Under the pieces are notes generated by a model. That model made no database searches and was not told where the DNA came from. It saw nothing but the letters and a program-made list of their open reading frames with translations. Shown in pieces: positions 58,445 to 64,000 of a stretch of 64,000 bases of DNA. The stretch is taken from positions 273,357-337,356 of the forward strand of contig NZ_JAAZQL010000006.1 of assembly GCF_012275515.1 (NCBI RefSeq). Reading direction: 5' to 3'. A program made the position numbers and the translations under genes. The DNA is from Novosphingobium sp. SG707 (GTDB taxonomy: Bacteria > Pseudomonadota > Alphaproteobacteria > Sphingomonadales > Sphingomonadaceae). Numbering within the stretch: the first letter of the stretch is position 1; each line of letters starts with the position of its first letter.

Positions 58445-59989
58445 ATGGCCGAACCATTCTATATTACCACCGCCATCGCCTATCCCAATGGCAAGCCGCA
58501 TATCGGCCATGCCTATGAGGCGATTGCCGCCGATGTCATCGCCCGTTTTCAGCGCGCCTCCGGCCGCGATGTGCGGTTTCAGACCGGCACCGACGAGCAT
58601 GGGCTGAAAATGGCGCAGAAGGCGCGTGAGTTGGGCGTCACGCCCCGCGCGCTGTGTGATGAAATGTCGGCGCATTTTCAGGCGATGTGTGATGCGCTCA
58701 ACATCAGCTATGACAAGTTTCAGCGCACCACCGACGAGGCGCATTACCGCGCCAGCCAGGCAATCTGGCAGGCGATGGAGGCCAAGGGCGACCTGTACCT
58801 CGACCGCTATGAGGGCTGGTATTCGGTGCGCGACGAGGCTTTCTATGACGAAAGCGAACTGGTCGCGGGCGAGGATGGCGTTAAGCTCTCGCCGCAGGGC
58901 ACGCCGGTGGAATGGACGGTGGAGGAAAGCTGGTTCTTCCGTCTCTCGGCCTATGGTGACAAGCTGCTAGCGCTTTATGCAGAGCATCCCGAATTCATTC
59001 AGCCCGAGAGTCGCCGCAACGAAGTGATCCGCTTTGTCGAAGGCGGCCTGCGCGATCTTTCGATCAGCCGGACTTCGTTCGATTGGGGCGTGCCGGTGCC
59101 GGGTTCGCCGGGGCATGTGATGTATGTGTGGGTCGATGCACTGACCAACTATCTGACGGGTCTGGGCTATCCGGAAAAGACGCCGGAGATGGACAAGTGG
59201 TGGCCCGCCGATATCCATCTGATCGGTAAGGATATTGTCCGCTTCCACACCGTCTATTGGCCCGCCTTCCTGATGAGCGCGGATCTGGCCCTGCCCAAGC
59301 AGGTGTTCGGCCATGGTTTCCTGCTGCATCGCGGCGAGAAGATGTCGAAATCGCTGGGCAATGTGGTCGATCCGCTCGAATTGGCCGAACGGTTCGGGGT
59401 GGATTCCTTGCGCTATTTCCTCCTGCGCGAGGTCAGCTTTGGCAATGACGGTTCGTACAGCGCCGAGGCGATTGTCACGCGGTGCAACGCGGAGCTGGCC
59501 AACAGTTTCGGCAATCTGGCGCAGCGCACCTTGTCCATGATTTTCAAGAATATGGGCGGGGTTTTGAAGGCCGATTGTGCGGTGGCCGAGGCCGATGTGG
59601 CGCTGCATGATGCGGTTGCCGCCGGCATTGCCGAAATGCGCAAGGCCTTTGCCGATTATGATTTCAGCGCAGGCCTTGATGGCTGGATGCGCGCTGTTTT
59701 CGCCTGCAACGCTTATGTCGATGAACAGGCCCCCTGGACCCTGCGCAAGACCGATCCGGCGCGGATGGAGGCGGTGTTAATGACACTGCTGCGCTGCGTG
59801 CGCGATCTGGCGCTGGCGGTGCGGCCGGTGGTGCCGAGCGCGATTGACCGTCTGCTCGACCAGATGGGCGTTGAAGCGCGCGATTATGATGCGCTTGATA
59901 CCGACTGGCTGGCCGCGCTGGCAGGGCAATTCACCCTGTCGCAGCCGGTCGGCGTATTCCCCCGCCTCGAACTGCCTACGGAGGACTGA
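58445..59989 (+). CDS. metG: Methionyl-tRNA synthetase
   Basis: A 514-residue class I synthetase. HIGH appears as GKPHIGHAYEAIA and KMSKS as GEKMSKSLGN; FHTVYWPAFLMSA is the family's active-site region. It is the short form, without the C-terminal dimerisation domain of the E. coli enzyme, and the connective peptide lacks paired zinc Cys. GGTGCCGCAGG precedes the ATG weakly. The stop overlaps the tatD start (TGATG). Confidence 0.97.
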   Translation: MAEPFYITTAIAYPNGKPHIGHAYEAIAADVIARFQRASGRDVRFQTGTDEHGLKMAQKARELGVTPRALCDEMSAHFQAMCDALNISYDKFQRTTDEAHYRASQAIWQAMEAKGDLYLDRYEGWYSVRDEAFYDESELVAGEDGVKLSPQGTPVEWTVEESWFFRLSAYGDKLLALYAEHPEFIQPESRRNEVIRFVEGGLRDLSISRTSFDWGVPVPGSPGHVMYVWVDALTNYLTGLGYPEKTPEMDKWWPADIHLIGKDIVRFHTVYWPAFLMSADLALPKQVFGHGFLLHRGEKMSKSLGNVVDPLELAERFGVDSLRYFLLREVSFGNDGSYSAEAIVTRCNAELANSFGNLAQRTLSMIFKNMGGVLKADCAVAEADVALHDAVAAGIAEMRKAFADYDFSAGLDGWMRAVFACNAYVDEQAPWTLRKTDPARMEAVLMTLLRCVRDLALAVRPVVPSAIDRLLDQMGVEARDYDALDTDWLAALAGQFTLSQPVGVFPRLELPTED

Positions 59990-60762
59990 TGCTGATCGAT
60001 TCGCATTGTCACCTCAATTACAAGGGGTTGGTCGAGGATCAGGACAAGGTTCTGGCCCGCGCCCGCGCGGCCGGGATCGGCGGTTTCCTAAACATCTCGA
60101 CCCGGCAAAGCGAATGGGATGCGGTGATCGCCACGGCAGATCGCAACCCCGATGTCTGGGCCACGGTGGGCATCCATCCGCATGAGGCGGGCGAGCATGC
60201 TGATCTGGGCGAGGGGGCTTTGCTGGAGGCGACGCGCCATCCCAAGGTGATCGGGATCGGGGAAACGGGCCTCGATTATTATTACGACCATTCCGACCGC
60301 GCGGTGCAGCAAGCCCTGTTCCGCACCCATATTCGCGTGGCGCGCGAAACGGGTCTACCGCTGGTCATTCACACCCGCGATGCCGAGGAGGACACCACGC
60401 GCATCATCGAGGAAGAGATGGGAGAGGGGACCTTTCCGGCGCTAATCCATTGCTTCACTGCCTCGGCTGGATTTGGGGCGCGGATGGTGGAACTTGGGCT
60501 GACCATCTCGCTTTCAGGCATTGTGACCTTTAAGAACGCGCGCGAATTGCAGGCCTTTGCCGCCGAAATTCCGGCGGATCGCCTGTTGGTCGAAACGGAT
60601 TCGCCTTTCCTGGCGCCGGTGCCGCATCGGGGCAAGACTTGCGAACCGGCCTATACCGCCTACACCGCGCGTTTTGTGGCGGGCCTGCGGGGCGTTGGTG
60701 TTGAGGAACTGGCCGCGCAGACCACGGCGAATTTCCGCAAGCTGTTTGGAAAAGCGGCATGA
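59989..60762 (+). CDS. TatD-family metal-dependent deoxyribonuclease
   Basis: A 257-residue TatD/YcfH hydrolase. Metal ligands are visible in MLIDSHCHLNY (His-x-His), IGETGLDYYYD (Glu), LPLVIHTRDAEED (His), ALIHCFTAS (His) and LLVETDSPFLAP (Asp). E. coli TatD proteins act as 3'-5' nucleases in DNA repair. Its ATG overlaps the metG stop and its stop overlaps the next ATG, which marks continuous coupling through the operon. Confidence 0.93.
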   Translation: MLIDSHCHLNYKGLVEDQDKVLARARAAGIGGFLNISTRQSEWDAVIATADRNPDVWATVGIHPHEAGEHADLGEGALLEATRHPKVIGIGETGLDYYYDHSDRAVQQALFRTHIRVARETGLPLVIHTRDAEEDTTRIIEEEMGEGTFPALIHCFTASAGFGARMVELGLTISLSGIVTFKNARELQAFAAEIPADRLLVETDSPFLAPVPHRGKTCEPAYTAYTARFVAGLRGVGVEELAAQTTANFRKLFGKAA

Positions 60763-61538
60763 AGGCGATCATTCTGGGCAGCGGCACCTCGACGGGCGTT
60801 CCGCGCATTGGCGGCGAATTCGGGCTGGATTGGGGCGATTGCGATCCCGAAGAGCCGCGCAACCGCCGCACGCGCGCCTCGATCATCATCGAAAACGATG
60901 CCGGAACGCGTCTGCTGGTGGACACGTCCACCGATCTGCGTCAGCAATTTATCGCCAATAATATCCATAAGATAGACGCTGTTTTCTGGACCCACGATCA
61001 TGCCGATCATGCCCATGGCATCGATGATTTGCGCCCGCTGCGCTATGGTCGGGGTGGTCCGATCCCCGGCTATGGCGTGGATGAAACCGTGCGGCGACTG
61101 CGTCAGCGGTTTGGCTATGTTTTTGCAGGACAATTTGGCTATCACACGATTGTTCAGCTCGAAACGCTGAACCAGTTGCGGATGTGCGCCGGGATCGGCA
61201 TCGGTTGGACGGTAATGCCGCATGGACCGGCCAAGAGCACCGGCTTTCGATTTGATTGTGATGGCAAGACAATCAGTTACGCTACGGACTTCAGCGAGAT
61301 TACCGATGAGATGGTTTCGCTGTTCTACGGCTCGGACGTGCTGATCACCGACTGTCTGCGGCGCGAGGCGCATCCGACCCACGCTAATCTGACCATGGCG
61401 CTGGAACTGGCGAACCTGACCAAGGCGAAGAAGGTGGCGCTGATCCATCTGGATAAGAGCATGGATTACGCAACGCTGAGCCATGAAATACCGGCCCATG
61501 TCGATGTCGGCTTTGACGGGATGGTCATCACGGCATGA
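60759..61538 (+). CDS. MBL-fold metallo-hydrolase, PhnP-like
   Basis: A 259-residue metallo-beta-lactamase-fold phosphodiesterase-type protein. The metal motif is WTHDHADHAHGIDD (H-x-H-x-D-H); further ligands are in VMPHG, YATDFSE (Asp) and IHLDKS. The N-terminal ILGSGTSTGVPRIGG is typical of the PhnP/RNase Z branch, whose PhnP member cleaves cyclic ribose phosphodiesters. No phosphonate genes are present. It overlaps tatD and the small gene that follows by four bases each. Confidence 0.9.
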   Translation: MKAIILGSGTSTGVPRIGGEFGLDWGDCDPEEPRNRRTRASIIIENDAGTRLLVDTSTDLRQQFIANNIHKIDAVFWTHDHADHAHGIDDLRPLRYGRGGPIPGYGVDETVRRLRQRFGYVFAGQFGYHTIVQLETLNQLRMCAGIGIGWTVMPHGPAKSTGFRFDCDGKTISYATDFSEITDEMVSLFYGSDVLITDCLRREAHPTHANLTMALELANLTKAKKVALIHLDKSMDYATLSHEIPAHVDVGFDGMVITA

Positions 61539-61720
61539 ACCCGGCCGCGATCAGCATGGACCAGATTGTCGCGCTGATCGCGGTGGCTTTGATGCTGATG
61601 CTGGCTTGGCGCAATCTGTCGAGCTATCGGCTGGGCGCGGGTCGCAAACTGGGCATGGCGCTGTTGTGGCTGGTGGCTTTTGGGCTGATTGCCTTGCTGG
61701 CGGCGCAGTTTGGAATGTAG
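61535..61720 (+). CDS. Small single- or two-span membrane protein
   Basis: A 61-residue protein with two hydrophobic segments (IVALIAVALMLMLAW and LGMALLWLVAFGLIALLAA) joined by a basic loop (RNLSSYRLGAGRK). The ATG overlaps the stop of the MBL gene (ATGA), which strongly supports its being real and co-translated as the last gene of the operon. Function unknown. Confidence 0.8.
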   Translation: MNPAAISMDQIVALIAVALMLMLAWRNLSSYRLGAGRKLGMALLWLVAFGLIALLAAQFGM

Positions 61721-61884
61721 GAGCGTACAGGGTCAGAAGCCCATGCGCGGAGAGAGCCACGAATCTCTTTTTACATAATTACCATTATGCCAAAACCTCC
61801 AAGGGCGAGGTGGATTCTAATTGGAAGTGCGAATTTTGAGGATTTCCGGGCATTTTATGCCCCACTCGAAAGGATGCACGATGT

Positions 61885-62774
61885 ATGGCCGAGCGAAACA
61901 CGATCATGCAACGCCGCGATGCACGGGTACCTGTTGGCCGAATTGCGCATGAACTAGGCCGTCATCCATCGACGATCTATCGAGAAATCAGCCGCAATTT
62001 CCTGTATGGTGAAGATCCTTGGTACCGTGGCTATTATAGCCGTGTGGCGCATCGCAAGGCTGGTCACCAGAACAGATTTTGGGACATTTCCGTTTCGCGC
62101 ATGATGACCTGACCAAGGTTTGCCATGAGACGATCTACCAATTCATACATGGTCCCGAAGGCAGAAGGCTCGGCCTCTGACACTATTTGCCCAGGCAACG
62201 CAAGGTGCGCCGTCGACGGTATGCGCGCAAGCCTCGTGGTCTGAATATTCCGCTCAGAAATACCATCGAACAGCACCCTGCGATCATCGCAGATCGCGTC
62301 CAGTTCGGACATTGGGAAGGTGATCTCATTGCTTTCAAAAAGGATTACGGGAAATCGAACCTAACCTCACTGGTCGAGCGATGCAGTCGCTACCTTCTAC
62401 TGGCTCGGAACCCCAGTCGATATTCCAGTGGTGTTATGGAGGGCATCGAGCAGTATCTTCGGCCCCTTCCCCAACCACTCCGTCGGAGCATTACCTTCGA
62501 CCGGGGGACAGAATTTGCCGCTTTTTCCACTCTGGAGTGTAAGTTGGGCATGACAGCCTATTTCTGTCGGCCCTCAGCGCCTTGGCGAAAGGGCAGTGTC
62601 GAGAACAGCAACGGCAGGATCCGTCGCTTCCTCCCACCCGACACGGACATCAACCGGATATCCGATGCCGATTTGGCCGCACTCACCCATCGACTGAACA
62701 ATATACCCCGAAAATGCCTCGGCTTCAGAACTCCGGCCGCAGTTTTCAAAGAGCAGATTGTCGCCTGCTTGTAG
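61885..62774 (+). pseudogene. IS30-family transposase, broken
   Basis: The first part (frame starting at 61885) has the IS30 helix-turn-helix, VGRIAHELGRHPSTIYREIS, then WYRGYYSRVAHRKA, and stops at 62112. Homology resumes in another frame at VCHETIYQFIHGPEG (about 62120). It is interrupted by a TGA at 62178-62180, where family members usually have a Trp or basic residue, and continues from RQRKVRRRRYARKPRG. The DDE catalytic core is then intact: FGHWEGDLIAF, FDRGTEFA and PWRKGSVENSNGRIRRF. About 50 residues are missing at the first junction. It cannot be active. Confidence 0.88.
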
Positions 62775-62785
62775 GCATAACGTAG

Positions 62786-62823
62786 GATCGCCGTGGGTGG
62801 GACGAGCCCCACCCACGGCGATC
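62786..62823 (+). terminator. Perfect 16-bp hairpin after the transposase
   Basis: GATCGCCGTGGGTGGG (62786-62801) pairs without mismatch with CCCACCCACGGCGATC (62808-62823) around ACGAGC. It starts 11 bases after the transposase stop, inside the element. No T-run follows. Confidence 0.6.
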
Positions 62824-62995
62824 TGATAACCAATCCCTCGACTTTCGCGCTTCAAATGGAAATCACACGACCAGCGATGAAGCCAGCCATCGGCTTCTTG
62901 CAACCGCTCTTGCCGGGCATCCCCTGCGTGATGACCTTGGTCTTCTTGTCCATCAGGATCGGCATTCAAGATCCCCGATGACGGATCGGATGAAA

Positions 62996-63865
62996 TCAGC
63001 GCGTGGGCGTGGGCTTTTCGCCTGAATAATCATAGAAACCACGCCCGCTCTTGCGACCGAACCAGCCTGCCTCGACATATTTCTGAAGCAAGGGCGCGGG
63101 CCGATACTTGCTGTCGCCCGTAGTCCGCAGATAGACCATCATGATTTCGTAAAGCGTGTCCAACCCGATGAAATCGGCCAGTTCTAGCGGCCCCATCGGA
63201 TGCGCCAGCCCTAATTTCACACCGGCGTCGATATCGACAATACTGCCCGTGCCATTGCCCAGCACGAAAATAGCCTCGTTGATAAAAGGCACAAAGATGC
63301 GATTGACGACAAAGCCCGGATCGTCCTGCGCCAGCACCACCGTCTTGCCCAGCTTTTCGCCAAAAGCCTTGGTGCGGATGATGACATCATCGCTGGTCGC
63401 AAGGCCGGGGATCATCTCCACCAAAGGCATAACGGGGACCGGATTGAAAAAATGCATGCCGATAAAGCGGCTCTGGTCCGGCGCGGAACGCGACATTCGA
63501 GTGATCGAGAGCGAACTGGTATTGGTCGCCAGAATCGCGGAAGGGGCAAGGATACTTGCCGTACTCTCGAAAATCTTGAGTTTGACCTCCTCGCGCTCGG
63601 TCGCGGCCTCAATGATGATATCGGCCTCGGCCATGGCGGCCAGTTCGCCCACAGGCGTGATCGCCGCAAGGATGGCTTGCGCCTGATCCTCGCTCAACTT
63701 TTCCTTGGCCACCAGCCGTGCAAGCGACTTGCCGATGCCCGCCTTGCCCTTTTCAGCCAGCTCCAGGCTGATGTCCGAGAGCCGCACACTATGTCCGGTT
63801 TGCGCCGCAGTCTGGGCAATGCCCACGCCCATCTGGCCCGCGCCGATTACACCAACGATTTTCAT
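62996..63865 (-). CDS. 3-hydroxybutyryl-CoA dehydrogenase
   Basis: A 289-residue 3-hydroxyacyl-CoA dehydrogenase. NAD is bound by VGVIGAGQMGVGIAQ (G-x-G-x-x-G at 8-13). The catalytic His-Glu pair is in GMHFFNPVPVMPLVE, with SSL (TNTSSLSIT) and PGFVVNRIFVPFINEA completing the active site and dimer interface. GLAHPMGPLELADFIGLD is the C-terminal signature. It interconverts acetoacetyl-CoA and 3-hydroxybutyryl-CoA. It follows etfA by 34 bp on the same strand, an arrangement common in this group. Confidence 0.94.
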   Translation of the reverse strand: MKIVGVIGAGQMGVGIAQTAAQTGHSVRLSDISLELAEKGKAGIGKSLARLVAKEKLSEDQAQAILAAITPVGELAAMAEADIIIEAATEREEVKLKIFESTASILAPSAILATNTSSLSITRMSRSAPDQSRFIGMHFFNPVPVMPLVEMIPGLATSDDVIIRTKAFGEKLGKTVVLAQDDPGFVVNRIFVPFINEAIFVLGNGTGSIVDIDAGVKLGLAHPMGPLELADFIGLDTLYEIMMVYLRTTGDSKYRPAPLLQKYVEAGWFGRKSGRGFYDYSGEKPTPTR

Positions 63866-63899
63866 GATTTCTGCCTTTCAAATCCCTCAGACGACAGCC

Positions 63900-64000
63900 T
63901 TAGATCTTCCCCGTCAGTTCGGGCACGGCCTGGAACAGATCCGCGACCAGCCCGATATCGGCCACCTGGAAGATCGGCGCGTCCTCGTCCTTGTTGATGG
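63900..64000 (-). CDS. etfA: Electron transfer flavoprotein alpha subunit, 3' end only
   Basis: Only the last 32 codons are in the window: AINKDEDAPIFQVADIGLVA, then DLFQAVPELTGKI. This matches the conserved FAD-binding C-terminus of EtfA (A-I-N-x-D-x-x-A-P-I-F-x-x-A-D-x-G-x-V-x-D). EtfAB passes electrons from acyl-CoA dehydrogenases to the quinone pool. The gene continues beyond the right edge. Confidence 0.9.
   Translation of the reverse strand, partial: INKDEDAPIFQVADIGLVADLFQAVPELTGKI

Larger units (their letters stand above)
61812..62865 (+). mobile_element. Decayed IS30-family insertion sequence
   Basis: The ends are imperfect inverted repeats. Bases 61812-61841 (starting GGATTCTAATTGG) match the reverse complement of 62836-62865 at 21 of 30 positions, including the shared blocks GAAG-GCGAA and GAGG. 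Between them lies a broken IS30-type transposase gene. The length of about 1.05 kb is typical for the family. No clear target duplication was found. It sits just after the housekeeping operon. Confidence 0.75.

Overview
The window looks like a chromosomal segment of a GC-rich alphaproteobacterium of the Sphingomonadales, probably Novosphingobium- or Sphingobium-like. This is an inference. It rests on four TonB-dependent receptors in 64 kb, a SapC / flavin halogenase / JmjC-like cupin set beside a glycan receptor, a LigW-type 5-carboxyvanillate decarboxylase, and a dacA-tmk-holB-metG-tatD-MBL housekeeping run. No database search was possible, so functions come from motifs and family recognition.

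Layout. 1-8.3 kb: two sulfatases (minus) diverge from a TonB receptor, a discoidin-like plus glycosidase-like exported protein and an unknown periplasmic protein; this resembles a sulfated-glycan locus. 8.6-10 kb: a divergent O-methyltransferase / TetR pair. 10-21.3 kb: a carbohydrate locus with a LacI regulator and MFS permease diverging across a 40-bp palindrome from a GH3 glucosidase and a TonB receptor, then a cupin-8 protein, SapC and a tryptophan-halogenase-like flavoprotein. 21.2-22.3 kb: a YaiI-family protein and a cold-shock protein. 22.9-25.4 kb: an arsR-arsC-acr3 operon whose downstream arsH is a wreck. 25.7-30.3 kb: a TonB receptor paired with a TPR-sulfotransferase. 30.3-32.5 kb: gene fragments around an intact AAA ATPase. 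32.6-39.8 kb: an aromatic-acid module (TetR, AAHS-type MFS, TonB receptor, LigW, benzoylformate-decarboxylase-like enzyme). 39.9-45.4 kb: an EF-hand protein, a glycine-rich secreted protein, an OmpR-type two-component pair and a CHASE4-GGDEF-EAL protein. 45.6-52.3 kb: small oxidoreductases and regulators (SDR/AraC, SRPBCC, LysR, ABM monooxygenase, Tat-exported VOC protein, aldo/keto reductase) with deletion scars. 52.5-53.0 kb: integrase and recombinase scraps against a tRNA-Ser(UGA). 53.1-61.7 kb: cell-wall genes (MltB, RlpA/SPOR, D,D-carboxypeptidase) run into the housekeeping operon. 61.8-62.9 kb: a decayed IS30-family element with both ends still visible. 63-64 kb: 3-hydroxybutyryl-CoA dehydrogenase and the 3' end of etfA.

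Two themes stand out. First, several loci combine an outer-membrane receptor with catabolic or modifying enzymes and a dedicated regulator or permease, so the segment reads as a string of substrate-acquisition cassettes. The least understood are the SapC/halogenase/cupin set, the receptor-sulfotransferase pair and the LigW-plus-ThDP-decarboxylase pair. Second, there are many internal-deletion pseudogenes (arsH, a quinone reductase, an MFS permease, IS30) and 3' stubs (an old-yellow-enzyme tail, a carboxymuconolactone decarboxylase tail) next to intact genes, which suggests recurrent short deletions in accessory parts.
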